Positions 9,105 through 18,600 are shown, numbered from the stretch's first letter. The stretch is 64,000 bases of DNA from Sphingomonas chungangi (GCF_013778325.1 NZ_JACEIB010000007.1:124001-188000), one strand, 5' to 3'. The notes: generated by a model from the letters alone, not told the origin. Program-made: numbers and translations.

Positions 9105-9617
9105 TCAGGCGAGCTGCTGGAAGCCGCCCTTGAAGAAAAGTAGCGGCTTGTGGTCGCTGCCTTCGAGCGCGCGGACCCGGCCGATGACGAGCCAATGGTC
9201 GCCGGTGTCATGCTCGGCCTCCAGCGTGCAATCGATCCAGGCGAGTACACCTTCCAGGATCGGGCTGCCGGTGACGCCGGGCCGCCATGCGACATCCGCC
9301 CATTTGTCGGCGCCGCTTCTGGCGAAGCCGAGGCTGAGATCTTGCTGCGCGGCCGACAGGACGTTGATGCAGAAGCTTCCCGCCTCGCGGATCGCGGGGT
9401 AGCTGCGCGACGATTTCGCCGGCGAGAAGGCGACCAGCGGCGGATCGAGCGAAAGACTGAAGAAGCTCTGGCAGGTCATGCCGAAGCGCTCGGCCCCGCT
9501 CGCGGCGGTGACGATCGTCACACCCGAGGCGAAATGGCCCAGCGTGCGGCGGAAATCTTCCGCCCCGAACGCTTCGGGCGGCTCGATCGCGAGCCCATGC
9601 TCCATGGCCATGCTCAT
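9105..9617 (-). CDS. Flavin reductase family protein (NtaB/HpaC-like)
   Basis: A 170-residue FMN-binding split-barrel protein. It shows FASGVTIVTA, GMTCQSFFSLSLDPPLVAFSP and SFCINVLSAAQ, the core of flavin:NAD(P)H reductases that feed two-component monooxygenases. ATG at 9617 overlaps the stop of the upstream FMN reductase gene (ATGA), which fixes the start; a longer open frame upstream is only the shadow of that gene. It lies 30 bp before the luciferase-like monooxygenase, the likely recipient of its FMNH2. Confidence 0.9.
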   Translation of the reverse strand: MSMAMEHGLAIEPPEAFGAEDFRRTLGHFASGVTIVTAASGAERFGMTCQSFFSLSLDPPLVAFSPAKSSRSYPAIREAGSFCINVLSAAQQDLSLGFARSGADKWADVAWRPGVTGSPILEGVLAWIDCTLEAEHDTGDHWLVIGRVRALEGSDHKPLLFFKGGFQQLA

Positions 9618-10129
9618 GCCGGGATGCGGAGCGCGCCGGCCAGCGCCCGCTCGTTCGCGTCGAGCCACTGGCTGAAGATCGCGTCCATCCCGTCGAGCTG
9701 CGACGTCATCACGTACAGGCTGCGCGTCGGCACGCTGGCGCCGAGTTCGACGAGCAGCGGGCGCAGCGTGGTGTCGGGCGCCAGCATGTGCGCGGGCGAT
9801 CCACCCGTCATCACCGGGATGGCGATCACCCCCGCCAGCCCATTGGTGTCGTAGCGATCGAGGAACGCCTTGAGCATTCCGGTATAGGCAGCCTTGTAGG
9901 TGGGGGATGCGACCAGCACCAGATCGCTGCCCGCGACCGCCGTGTTGAAAGCCGACACGGTGGCGCTTCCCCAGTCGAAAAGCTCGGATGCGTGGTCGGC
10001 GAGGTCGATCGTCTGCACGGCGGCATCGTCGAGCCCGAGGCGCGAGACGATGGCTTCGGCAAGCGATTGCGCCAGCGCGAGCGTGCGGGATTTGGCGCCG
10101 GGGTTGCCGACCAGAACGGTGATCTTCAT
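9614..10129 (-). CDS. NADPH-dependent FMN reductase (SsuE/MsuE-like)
   Basis: A 171-residue flavodoxin-fold enzyme. It starts with VLVGNPGAKSRTLALAQ, the phosphate-binding loop for FMN, and has ASPTYKAAYTGMLKAFLDR, the signature of the SsuE/MsuE reductases of sulfonate monooxygenase systems. It overlaps both neighbours by 4 bp, so it is co-translated with the MFS gene and the second flavin reductase. Two structurally unrelated flavin reductases for one monooxygenase is unusual; an SsuE type points towards organosulfur chemistry, but this is only a hint. Confidence 0.9.
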   Translation of the reverse strand: MKITVLVGNPGAKSRTLALAQSLAEAIVSRLGLDDAAVQTIDLADHASELFDWGSATVSAFNTAVAGSDLVLVASPTYKAAYTGMLKAFLDRYDTNGLAGVIAIPVMTGGSPAHMLAPDTTLRPLLVELGASVPTRSLYVMTSQLDGMDAIFSQWLDANERALAGALRIPA

Positions 10130-11391
10130 CGAGCATAGCCTTTGCGGAGCGATACCGGGGTCTCGTGCGCCTCATCGGGCCGTGTCGTGCGCAGCATGGC
10201 GATCAGCAGCGCCGCGACGAGGAAGCCGCACAGCGCGACGATCAGACCGAGCCGGTAATTGTGGAAGTGATCGACCGCCGCGCCCATCAGCAGCGGACCG
10301 ATTCCCGAGCCGAAGCAATAGATCGTGTAGAGCAGTCCGTAGATGGCGCCGTAATTGCGTCGGCCGAACACGCTCGCGGTTATATATCCGGCGATGTCGT
10401 GCTCCGCGCCCCCGGCGAGCCCGATCAGGGCGACCGCCAGCCCGCACAGGATGAGGCTGTTACCCGGTAGCAGAAGCAGCGCACAGGCCGCTGCAGGCGC
10501 CACGAAGGCCAGGAAGCCGACGATGCGCGGTGAGATCGTATCGAGCAGATAGCCGCTGAACAGGCGGCCGATCGTCACCGCGATGCCGATCAGGCTGGTG
10601 ATCGCGGCCGCCGTGCTCTTGTCGATGCCGCGATCGGTCATCATCGGGATGGCGTGGACCATGACCGCAGCGATCGCCATCGCCGCGACGAAGAAGGCGA
10701 GCGTCATCTGCCAGAAGGTGCCCGTGCGGATCGCATCGGCGAAATCCGCGCCTTCGACCGCCATCGGCGTCGTAATCTCTGCGTTCGCGGCCACTTCCTC
10801 GGGCTCGCGGAACAGCAGGATGGTGATCGGCAGGCCGAGGATCAGCGGCAGCGCGGCGAGTCCCAGATAGCCGGCCTGCCAGCCATCGCGCAGGACGAGC
10901 GCGTTGACATAGGGCGGCAGCGCGGCGCCGATCAGGCCGGTGCCGACGAGCGACAGGCCCAGCGCCAGCCCGCGCCCGGCGACGAACCAGCCGGTGATGG
11001 CACGCGCCCAGGTCATCGTGAAAGTGCCGGCGCCCAGGATGGCGAGCAGGAAATAGCCCGCATACAGCGTCCAGATCGCCGGCCCGATCAGTGCCATGCC
11101 AGCGAGCCCGATCACCAGCAGTACCTGCGACGCGATGACCACCCGACGCGCACCTATCCGGTCTGCCAGGCCGCCAACGAAAACCCCCGACACCATGCTG
11201 GCGACCGTGAAGAACATCGGCGCTGCGGTGACTTCGGTGCGGCTCCAGCCGAAATGCTCGGTGAGTGGCCCGACCAGCGCACCGAGGCTGTAAAAGACCA
11301 GCGGGAAAACGCCGGTGCCTGCCCCCAGCGCGGATGCGATCAGCACCGGCCACGCCCGTGCATATTCCTCGCGCTTGGTTAGAATGGCCAC
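10126..11391 (-). CDS. MFS transporter, monocarboxylate/OFA-like; first gene of the FMN-monooxygenase operon
   Basis: A 421-residue twelve-helix carrier. FPLVFYSLGALVGPLTEHFG near the N-terminus and AEHDIAGYITASVFGRRNYG near residue 325 match the carrier at 4351-5586, its paralogue. It is the promoter-proximal gene of a six-gene leftward operon running to 5583, with a 4-bp overlap to the FMN reductase gene, so it probably imports the compound that the monooxygenase attacks. Confidence 0.88.
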   Translation of the reverse strand: MAILTKREEYARAWPVLIASALGAGTGVFPLVFYSLGALVGPLTEHFGWSRTEVTAAPMFFTVASMVSGVFVGGLADRIGARRVVIASQVLLVIGLAGMALIGPAIWTLYAGYFLLAILGAGTFTMTWARAITGWFVAGRGLALGLSLVGTGLIGAALPPYVNALVLRDGWQAGYLGLAALPLILGLPITILLFREPEEVAANAEITTPMAVEGADFADAIRTGTFWQMTLAFFVAAMAIAAVMVHAIPMMTDRGIDKSTAAAITSLIGIAVTIGRLFSGYLLDTISPRIVGFLAFVAPAAACALLLLPGNSLILCGLAVALIGLAGGAEHDIAGYITASVFGRRNYGAIYGLLYTIYCFGSGIGPLLMGAAVDHFHNYRLGLIVALCGFLVAALLIAMLRTTRPDEAHETPVSLRKGYAR

Positions 11392-11690
11392 GTCGTCCTC
11401 ACATCCTGCGACTGGACCTTCGCCACGCCGCGAACAATCGTCCGCAGCCTCCTCACCCGTTATGCGGGCAAGATCGAAATGCTTTCCGCAAAACGCTTCC
11501 GGCGAGGGGGGCGATGTCGCGCGCTGACGCTATCCCGATTGATGTCAGCACGTTCCGCCTATTGAACCGGGCGGGTATCAACCGGCGATCCCGTCGCCGA
11601 CCGCCTGGCGGGTGGAGGGATGCCGCCATGTTGCGATTTGCCGTGTTGATGGGGATGGCCGGAGCTTGAGAGCCGGAGGCGCGATCTAGG
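11392..11690. promoter_or_regulatory. Divergent promoter region between MFS operon and POT operon
   Basis: These 299 bp separate two divergent start codons and hold no convincing gene. A short inverted repeat, GCTGAC (11523-11528) and GTCAGC (11544-11549), lies near the middle. No regulator gene is adjacent, so control must come from elsewhere. Confidence 0.4.
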
Positions 11691-13079
11691 ATGAATAGCT
11701 CTATCGTTCCGGGCGTGCGACCCGGCATTCGCCGCCGTCTGGCGAGCCATCCGCCTGGTCTCTTCGTGCTCGCCATGACGGAAATGTGGGAGCGCTTTTC
11801 CTTCTCGGGCATGCAGACGTTGCTCGTCCTCTACATGGTGCAGGGTCTGTTGACCCCCGCCCGTGTCGGCAGGATCGCCGGATTTGCGCCGCTGCGGGCG
11901 TTTCTCGAATCGATCTACGGCGCTCTTGGGCCGCAGCCGCTCGCGTCGGCGATTTTCGGCCTCTATACCGGGCTCATCTTTTTCATGCCCGTGATCGGCG
12001 GCTATGTCGGCGATCGCCTGATCGGCCAACATCGAACCGTGCTGCTCGGTGCCGTGCTGATGACGATCGGGCATTTCCTGATGGCGTTCGACGTCACCTT
12101 CATCGTGGCGCTCGCCGCGCTGATCCTCGGCGCAGGCTGCATCAAGGGCAATATTTCCACGCAGGTCGCGGGCCTGTATGCGGACGACGACCGCCGCCGG
12201 GCGGATGGGTTCCAGATATTCTCCGCCGGCATCAACCTTGGCGTCGTGGTCGCCCCGCTGGTCTGTGGGACGCTGGGGGAGGTGTTCGGCTGGCACTATG
12301 GTTTCGTCGCCGCAGGGGCGGGAATGTTGATCGGTTTGGCCATCTATTGCGCAGGCCGTCGCCATCTTCCTGCCGATACCAAACGCGCCGTGCGGGAGCC
12401 CGCGTCGTCCTTGCTGCCGGAAAAGCCGGCATTGCTGTGGATCCTGCTGCTATGCTTCGTCCTGACCACCTGTTTCCTCACAGCCGCAGGTCAGCTCGGG
12501 AACGCATACAGCCTCTGGATACAGGCGCACGTCGCACGAGGGATCGGCGGCTATACGGTGCCGGTCACCTGGTTTCAGACGCTCACGCCGCTCGCTTCTA
12601 TCGCCGCTACGCCTGCTCTCCTTTCGGTCTGGCGACGTCAGGCCGCGCGAAACGCCGAGCCGGGGTTGCAGCAGAAGATGGGTATCGGCCTGCTGCTGAC
12701 CGCCGCGGGGCTGGGTCTGCTCGCATTGATCGCGGCGATGGCGGGCCGGGGGGCCGTTCCCGGTATCCTGTTGGTGCCCACGCACATACTCGTCGCCTTG
12801 GGCTATCTTTTCACATGGCCGGTCGCGCTCGCTTTGTTTTCCCAGGCCGCACCGCCACACGCCCGCGCGATGTATATCGGCGCCTTCTTCATTTCGTCGT
12901 TCATCGCGAGCAATCTGGTGGGCTGGCTCGGTGGATTCTACATGACCGTGACCCCCGGTTTGTTCTGGGGCGCTCACGCCTCGATCGCGTTGGCGGGCGC
13001 GCTGCTCGTGATCGCCACTGCGCGGCCGATGCGCCGCCTCCTTCTCTCGACCTCCACCATGCAAGGACGATCGGCATGA
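11691..13079 (+). CDS. POT/PTR2 family proton-dependent peptide transporter
   Basis: A 462-residue membrane protein. TEMWERFSFSGMQTLLVLYM (about residues 27-46) contains the ExxERFxxxG proton-coupling motif of POT carriers, and GAGCIKGNISTQV (about 145-157) matches the PTR2 signature. These proteins import di- and tripeptides or peptide-like compounds. Here the N-terminal region has an insert (about 52-78) between helices 1 and 2. The stop overlaps the start of the bicupin gene (ATGA), so both form one operon. Confidence 0.9.
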   Translation: MNSSIVPGVRPGIRRRLASHPPGLFVLAMTEMWERFSFSGMQTLLVLYMVQGLLTPARVGRIAGFAPLRAFLESIYGALGPQPLASAIFGLYTGLIFFMPVIGGYVGDRLIGQHRTVLLGAVLMTIGHFLMAFDVTFIVALAALILGAGCIKGNISTQVAGLYADDDRRRADGFQIFSAGINLGVVVAPLVCGTLGEVFGWHYGFVAAGAGMLIGLAIYCAGRRHLPADTKRAVREPASSLLPEKPALLWILLLCFVLTTCFLTAAGQLGNAYSLWIQAHVARGIGGYTVPVTWFQTLTPLASIAATPALLSVWRRQAARNAEPGLQQKMGIGLLLTAAGLGLLALIAAMAGRGAVPGILLVPTHILVALGYLFTWPVALALFSQAAPPHARAMYIGAFFISSFIASNLVGWLGGFYMTVTPGLFWGAHASIALAGALLVIATARPMRRLLLSTSTMQGRSA

Positions 13080-13819
13080 ACGTGAACCAGGATGATCCCG
13101 GCAATCCACCCATTAGCGAAGGGCCGGTGGTCCGCCGCCGCGATGTCCCGCAGATCACCGTCCATTCCTGGGAGCGGGACGGCGTCATGAACAGCGCATG
13201 GCCCGGCCAGGACAAGACGCTTCCCTACGACGCCACCGAGATCAAGGTCCGTCTGGTCAGCTTCCCGTGCGGGTCGGTACGCGAGATCTGGCTCGATACC
13301 GGGGCGCGCACGCATCCTCACGGCAGTTACGAGACCGTGCTGTTCTATCAGATTACGGGCCGCCGGGTGCAGATGGTCAACGAGGACAGCCAGCAGGTCA
13401 ACCCGCGCGACGTCTCGTTCCAGCCGCATGGCGTGCTTCATTCGACCTATCAGCTTGTCGGCGGACTGTTCGTCGAGTTCGCGCTGCCGGCACCGCTCGA
13501 TCCGGACCCGCGGGGCTCTTGGATGCTGGCGCCGGAGGCAACTCCGCTGGATGCGGCCGCGGGATGTCGCGCAGTATCCTACGCTTTCCCTGGTTATTCG
13601 CTGATCGAGACGAGCATAGACGCGGGCGCCATGCTGCCGGCATCGACATTCCCCGGCGAAACGATGGCTTATGTGGTGTCCGGTCGCGCGGTCGCGAGGA
13701 TCGGAGACCGGGAGGAGCAGGTTGAGGCGGGCGATTCGATCTACGTGCCGCTCGACACGCATTTCGCGGTGCGGGCCGACGAGCCCGCCGTCATCATACA
13801 CACCACGATCACGACCTGA
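13076..13819 (+). CDS. Bicupin protein
   Basis: A 247-residue protein with two cupin barrels. The first has THPHGSYETVLFYQITGRRV (about residues 81-100), a metal-site motif, and the second has PGETMAYVVSGRAVARIGD and EAGDSIYVPLDTHFAV near the C-terminus. The second barrel lacks the usual first His pair. The start at 13076 overlaps the transporter stop. The function is unknown; a bicupin coupled to a peptide carrier may process or sense the imported compound. Confidence 0.8.
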   Translation: MNVNQDDPGNPPISEGPVVRRRDVPQITVHSWERDGVMNSAWPGQDKTLPYDATEIKVRLVSFPCGSVREIWLDTGARTHPHGSYETVLFYQITGRRVQMVNEDSQQVNPRDVSFQPHGVLHSTYQLVGGLFVEFALPAPLDPDPRGSWMLAPEATPLDAAAGCRAVSYAFPGYSLIETSIDAGAMLPASTFPGETMAYVVSGRAVARIGDREEQVEAGDSIYVPLDTHFAVRADEPAVIIHTTITT

Positions 13820-13827
13820 AATGTGAG

Positions 13828-13851
13828 GCGCCGGCCCGGGAGGGCCGGCGC
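13828..13851. terminator. Bidirectional hairpin between convergent bicupin and TonB-receptor genes
   Basis: GCGCCGGCCC (13828-13837) pairs perfectly with GGGCCGGCGC (13842-13851) around a GGGA loop. It sits in the 38-bp gap between two convergent stop codons. There is no T-run on either side, so it is a GC-rich hairpin of the kind often seen at operon ends rather than a canonical intrinsic terminator. Confidence 0.6.
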
Positions 13852-13857
13852 GTTCGA

Positions 13858-16269
13858 TCAGAACTTGTAGCCGAGAGTCACACCGAACTGACGCGGCGTG
13901 CGGGGATAGGCTGACAGGTTCTCATATCCTGCCGCGCCCGCTGGGATCGGCCCGATCGTCGACTGGATCGCCGGGTAGACACCGCCCGCCGCGCGCGTAT
14001 CGACGAAGCGGAACGTCTTGAGTGCGGTCCGCTCCTGCGTCAGGTTCTTCACGAAGAGCTGGATCGAGTAATGATCGCTTTCCAAGCCGATATAGGCGTT
14101 CACCAGATTGGTGGGCCCCGTCCAGGAATAGTCGAATTCTTCGTTGTACACCCGGCCGGCATATTCGTAGTCGGCGCGCAGATAATAGCTCCAGCGATCG
14201 TTCAGGCGATGCGTATAGTCGCCGGACAGTGAGAACTGCCACGCCGGAGTACCTTCCTGGCGCTTGCCATCGACATAAGAACAGCCGGGCCCGTTGGCGA
14301 AACCCAGCAGGGTCGCGTAATTGCTGGAGCAATAGTGGACATAGCGCGCATCGCCGTAGGAGACCGTTCCGCGCAGGTTGAGACCCGCAAACGGGATCGC
14401 CTGCACCTCGCCCTCGAAACCGCTGACGCGCGACGAAGCGGTCGATGTCGTGATCGTCGAAGGCGCGCCAAGCGTGGGAAAATCGAGGATATAGCCCTGC
14501 GGCACCTGCTGGTGCTTCCAGTCCATGTGATAGCCGGCGAGATTGACGAGGAGCTTGCCGCCCAGCCAGGTGGATTTGATACCGGCTTCGTAGTTGTTGA
14601 GACGTTCCTCGCCATAGGCGACGGGGAGGCCGGCGGCGATGATCCGCGCGGCCGGTGCGGAGGTATTGAAGCCGCCCGGATTGTTGCCGACGGCGTACAC
14701 GGCATAAACCTGGAAATGCGGACTGATCCTGTATTGGATGTTCGCGCGGGGAAGCCATGCGTTGAACGTCTTGGACAGGTGCGTGCCGGCCAGATAGTCG
14801 GTGGTTTCGATGCGCTCGCTCTGATAGCGCACTTCTCCCGATATCGTGATCTTGTCGGTCAGATCGAAATATAGCCCGCCGAAGCCGCTGTTGTCGCGCG
14901 CCGGATTGTTGACGTTGTTCCAGTTGTCCGTGCTCTGCGCGGGCGTCGGAGCGGCGAAAGGCACACCCGCAGCGGTGATTCCGGGAAAGTAGTTGTTCGT
15001 ATGGCCCGTCAGGTCGGTATAGTTGTAGCCGACGGTGTAGCGCAGTCGCCAGTCCGACGGCGCCGATACGCGCAGCTCCGCCTGGGTGTCGGTCGTCTTC
15101 GAGACCGTCCTGAAGAACAGGGCGCCATATGCGTGGGTCTGCGGCACGTCGTGGGAATCGGGTCGCACGATGGAACCGAACCCGCTGGAATAGATATCGT
15201 AGTTGTTGTGCAATGTCTCGTGGCCGTGCGCGACGAACGCCGTCACCGTCTGCCCCGCGACGACATAATCCGCGGAAAGGTGGATTCGATACTGGTCGCG
15301 CTTGACGCCCGGATCGTCGAGATAGCCGTTGATGGCTTCGTTGAAAAAGGGCCGCGTGAAGCTGGTCGAGGTCTCGCCCGTGTAATAATAGGAATAGGTG
15401 CCGTCCGGCCTCAAGATCGTCAGATTGCGCTGGCTCGGCAGGTAGATCAGCGTCGGTGCGGCGTGATCGCGATCATGATTGTAGGACGTATAAAGCTTGA
15501 TCCGGAGGTCATCGACCGGTTCAAGGACCAGTTTGTTGGTGAGCGAGATCGTCCGCTGGTTGCCGAAATGGTAGCCGTCGCGATTGGTCCAGTCACCGGG
15601 CCCGCGGAAATTGTAGTAACGGGCCGAGGCGATGTCCGACACGCCATCAGCGATCGGGCCGCCGACATATCCGCTGATGTCCTGCTGGCCGAGTGTGGCG
15701 AACTGCGCATCGATCCGCCCGGACAGCCTTTTGGGCGGATCGCGCGTGATGAAATTCACCGCTCCCGCGAAGGTCGAGCGCCCGTATGCGACGCTCTGCG
15801 GGCCCTTGAGCACCTCGACGCGATCGAGGTTGGCGATCGGAGCAGAGGAATAGTCGCCGGGGAAATAGACGCCGTCGACGAACACCGAAGCCTTCGAGAT
15901 GCCTGACGTCCCGGTGGACAGGTTGCGGATCTGAAGCTTGTTGATCCCGTTGCGCCCGCCCGTAGTGCCGAACGACAGGCCGGGCGTGTTGGCGGCGAGG
16001 TCGTAAAGACTCTTGATCTGGAGCTTCTCTATCGATTTCGACGAAAAGGCCGTGACTGTCAGCGGCACGGTTTCCAGCGTCTCGTTCTGCTTGCGCGCCG
16101 TCACCACGATATCGCCGATATTGGCGTCCGGGGGAGCGGCGGGGGCATCGGCCGAGGGAGTATCTCCCGGTGCCGCCGGTGCCTTTTGAGCGTGCGCTGC
16201 CGAGGCCAGCATCGCTGCGAGAATGGGTATCGAGACTCGTTCAACCAACCTTGGTGCAGCTCGGATCAT
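13858..16269 (-). CDS. TonB-dependent outer-membrane receptor
   Basis: An 803-residue receptor. A signal peptide ends at AHAQ (about residue 28), a Pro/Ala-rich linker follows, then the TonB box and plug, which begins GDIVVTARKQNETLETVP (about 52-69) and continues through VEVLKGPQSVAYGRSTFAGA. The barrel ends with FGVTLGYKF, with the terminal Phe needed for insertion. Sphingomonad receptors of this type import glycans, siderophores or aromatic compounds. It follows the 2-oxoglutarate oxygenase gene on the same strand after 143 bp that contain palindromes. Confidence 0.93.
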   Translation of the reverse strand: MIRAAPRLVERVSIPILAAMLASAAHAQKAPAAPGDTPSADAPAAPPDANIGDIVVTARKQNETLETVPLTVTAFSSKSIEKLQIKSLYDLAANTPGLSFGTTGGRNGINKLQIRNLSTGTSGISKASVFVDGVYFPGDYSSAPIANLDRVEVLKGPQSVAYGRSTFAGAVNFITRDPPKRLSGRIDAQFATLGQQDISGYVGGPIADGVSDIASARYYNFRGPGDWTNRDGYHFGNQRTISLTNKLVLEPVDDLRIKLYTSYNHDRDHAAPTLIYLPSQRNLTILRPDGTYSYYYTGETSTSFTRPFFNEAINGYLDDPGVKRDQYRIHLSADYVVAGQTVTAFVAHGHETLHNNYDIYSSGFGSIVRPDSHDVPQTHAYGALFFRTVSKTTDTQAELRVSAPSDWRLRYTVGYNYTDLTGHTNNYFPGITAAGVPFAAPTPAQSTDNWNNVNNPARDNSGFGGLYFDLTDKITISGEVRYQSERIETTDYLAGTHLSKTFNAWLPRANIQYRISPHFQVYAVYAVGNNPGGFNTSAPAARIIAAGLPVAYGEERLNNYEAGIKSTWLGGKLLVNLAGYHMDWKHQQVPQGYILDFPTLGAPSTITTSTASSRVSGFEGEVQAIPFAGLNLRGTVSYGDARYVHYCSSNYATLLGFANGPGCSYVDGKRQEGTPAWQFSLSGDYTHRLNDRWSYYLRADYEYAGRVYNEEFDYSWTGPTNLVNAYIGLESDHYSIQLFVKNLTQERTALKTFRFVDTRAAGGVYPAIQSTIGPIPAGAAGYENLSAYPRTPRQFGVTLGYKF

Positions 16270-16311
16270 AGGTGCCCCCGCCGATTTCGTTCCGGTCGAA
16301 CTTGGCCTCCT

Positions 16312-16358
16312 TTTCGATCGAAATCCCGAGGTCCGTATCGATCGCCCGTTAATCGGGC
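16312..16358. promoter_or_regulatory. Palindromes upstream of the TonB receptor
   Basis: TTTCGATCGAAA at 16312-16323 is a perfect 12-bp palindrome. GCCCG (16344-16348) and CGGGC (16354-16358) form a second short inverted repeat with a TTAAT spacer. Both lie within 90 bp upstream of the receptor start and are candidate operator sites. No T-run marks the second as a terminator of the preceding gene. Confidence 0.4.
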
Positions 16359-16412
16359 AGAAGATCCCCAGGATCGATCGTCGGCGCGGGCGCGGGCTGT
16401 CGCCGCGTGCCC

Positions 16413-17486
16413 CTAAAAATCGGAGCGCGCGCCATCACGCGCGATATCGATGGCTACTGACAGCCGCCTTCCCGCGCCACGGAAGGGTTCGGTTCGATGA
16501 TAAAGGAACGATGGAAACAGGAGCATCATTCCCGCTGTCGGTGTCAGCTCGAGCACCGGCGCGATCCGGTCCTCGTCGCGTGGATGACCACCCATCAGAA
16601 TAGCCCCCCCATCCATGGCGACGGGCACGGCGGGATAGAAGACCGCGCTGAGCCATCCGCCTTCGTGAATGTGGGACCGTTCGTAGGCGCCGGCGCGCAT
16701 GATATTGGCCCAGCCGCGAAAGACCGGGGCGGCCGGGCGGCCAGTGGCGAGCGGATGAGGAGGTCCAGGCAGCCGATAGCGGGACAGCGTATCACGCAGC
16801 CGCGCGTGCAGACGATCGACGAGGCTTGCCGGCAGGGCGGCGATGTCCGTCAGGCGGAGGCCGTCGACGAGCGGCAGACCGAGGCCCGGCTCGTCCAGTC
16901 CGGGAGCCTGCAGGATCGCCTTGCTCATGCTGCGTGGCAGATCGCCACCGGACTGTTCGATCAGGAGGTCGCGCTGCGGGTCGAGCAGCGACCGCGCCTC
17001 GTCAGAGCGGCCGAGGCGCCAAAGCGCCAGCCATCGGTCGGAAAGCGCGCGCTGGTCGTGGGGATCGATCGCAAGGGCTGCGTCGCTGTGGGTGAGGGCC
17101 GCTTCGTCCCGGCGCGTCGCCAGCGCCATCGAAGCGACAAGATTGTGCATGGCCGGATTCCGCGGCGCCCGTGCGGCCGCCTGTTCCGCAGCGTCCAGTG
17201 CCGCTTCGGCGCGCCCGCCACGTTCGATCAGCAGCGCCAGCATTGCGTGGGCCGTGGCGCGATCAGGCAGAAGCCGGATCGCCGCGCGGCAGGCGCGCTC
17301 GGCCTCGCCGTCCCGATCCTGATCACTGAGCGCGCGGGTCAGGCCGAGCAGTGCGGAATATCGGACGATATCGTCCACCGCCCGCTTCGCGGCGTCCTCG
17401 AACAACGTGGCGGCCTCGGTCGCTCTATTCTCCGCCAGCGCCCGTTGCCCGGCGGCGAACGGATCAGCGCTTGACGGTGCCGACAT
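16413..17486 (-). CDS. TPR-containing 2-oxoglutarate/Fe(II) oxygenase
   Basis: A 357-residue protein in two parts. Residues 8-175 are helical TPR-like repeats (for example the stretch from about 61 to 141). Residues 255-348 are a prolyl-4-hydroxylase-like oxygenase domain with SHIHEGGWLSAVFYP (H272, H274), FPSFLYHRTEPF (H330) and RRLSVAID (R341 for 2-oxoglutarate). The usual HxD is HxH here, with Glu at 275, so the metal ligation is slightly unusual. ATG at 17486 overlaps the end of the methyltransferase gene by 23 bp and is preferred over an upstream start lying fully inside that gene. The substrate is likely a peptide or protein, by family analogy. Confidence 0.8.
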   Translation of the reverse strand: MSAPSSADPFAAGQRALAENRATEAATLFEDAAKRAVDDIVRYSALLGLTRALSDQDRDGEAERACRAAIRLLPDRATAHAMLALLIERGGRAEAALDAAEQAAARAPRNPAMHNLVASMALATRRDEAALTHSDAALAIDPHDQRALSDRWLALWRLGRSDEARSLLDPQRDLLIEQSGGDLPRSMSKAILQAPGLDEPGLGLPLVDGLRLTDIAALPASLVDRLHARLRDTLSRYRLPGPPHPLATGRPAAPVFRGWANIMRAGAYERSHIHEGGWLSAVFYPAVPVAMDGGAILMGGHPRDEDRIAPVLELTPTAGMMLLFPSFLYHRTEPFRGAGRRLSVAIDIARDGARSDF

Positions 17487-18600
17487 AGCCGGCCGACTTG
17501 CCGCCGGCCTGCTTGGTGCCGCCCATGCCCTTGAGATAGACCGCATCGCGCGCGCCCGACGTGAAAAAGGCGTCAGCAGGGAATCCGGCGGTCGCGAAGG
17601 CTTCGGCAAGATCCAGGTTGCGCAGTCCCGCCGAGAAGGGCTCGTTGGCGTTGCGGTTGAACCAGGTGGTGAAGAACTCCTCCTCCGGCCCGTCGGCCGG
17701 CGGGGCGCCGCCGTCGATCAAACTCATGCCGCCCGCGCCGAGCAACCGGTAGGTCTCCGCGAACATGCGACGGATAAGATGCACGGGCATCTCGTGCGTG
17801 AGCAGGCAGGATGTCACGAGATCGAAGCTGCCGTCCGCAAAATCGGTCTGCACCGCGTCCTGCTGCGAGAAATGCACGGGCACGCCGAGCGATTCCGCGC
17901 GCGCATGGGCGTAGCGAATGGTCGGCGCGCCGATATCGATGCCATGCACCTCCGCGTCGGGATAGGCCTGCTTCCATGGCAGCGTCGAGAAGCCGGGGCC
18001 GCAGCCCATGTCGAGGATGCGCTTCGGCTGGAAATCCGGGAAGCGGGATTTCAGCCAGCCCGCCATTGCGACGCCGAGCTTGTCGTTCTCGGGGCCCATG
18101 CCGCCATAAGCGAAATGATAGACGCCGCGATCGTAGAGCGCGCCGGCATAGACGTCGTCCTCGCCGCGCTCGGTGTGGAAATTACCCGGCATGACGTGGA
18201 TGTCGACACTGTCGACATAACGCGGAATGGCGAGATCCGGGTTGATCCGCACGCTACCCCGGGCTTCGGAGCGCGGTTTTGCCTTGGCGCGGAGCGCGGG
18301 CAACTGCCGCTCGATCGATTCGCCGACCGTATCCCACAGCAATTCCTGCGCGCAGCGGCCGACCAAGTTGCTGGCGCGATAGTAGAAGCTGTGCTCGATG
18401 GCCTGCTTCACTTCGCGCACGTTCATCGGCGGGCGGCCGTGCTCGCGCTCGAAACGCGGGCGTTCGAGGCCGGCATAGACCTCGCGGGTGCCGGGCCAGA
18501 GCGTCTCGGTGAAGAATTTACGGAGCGTGCCGCAATATTCCTCGCGCGCGGCCTCGTCATGAGTCTGCTCCGGGAGGACGGCGTGTCGGGTCTGGGCCAT
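17464..18600 (-). CDS. Class I SAM-dependent methyltransferase
   Basis: A 378-residue protein. A Rossmann-type SAM site is clear: RILDMGCGPGFST (about residues 194-206), the acidic end of strand 2 in VHGIDIGAPTIRYA, and FDLVTSCLLTHEMP as motif IV. An N-terminal region of about 180 residues precedes it and contains no motif I know; it may bind the substrate. The gene is 14 bp after a small helical-protein gene and overlaps the oxygenase gene, so three proteins are translated together just before a TonB receptor. Confidence 0.85.
   Translation of the reverse strand: MAQTRHAVLPEQTHDEAAREEYCGTLRKFFTETLWPGTREVYAGLERPRFEREHGRPPMNVREVKQAIEHSFYYRASNLVGRCAQELLWDTVGESIERQLPALRAKAKPRSEARGSVRINPDLAIPRYVDSVDIHVMPGNFHTERGEDDVYAGALYDRGVYHFAYGGMGPENDKLGVAMAGWLKSRFPDFQPKRILDMGCGPGFSTLPWKQAYPDAEVHGIDIGAPTIRYAHARAESLGVPVHFSQQDAVQTDFADGSFDLVTSCLLTHEMPVHLIRRMFAETYRLLGAGGMSLIDGGAPPADGPEEEFFTTWFNRNANEPFSAGLRNLDLAEAFATAGFPADAFFTSGARDAVYLKGMGGTKQAGGKSAGYVGTVKR

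Noticed and set aside
11786-13075. Extension upstream of the bicupin gene
   Set aside because: It is an out-of-frame reading of the POT transporter; cupin homology starts at 13076.
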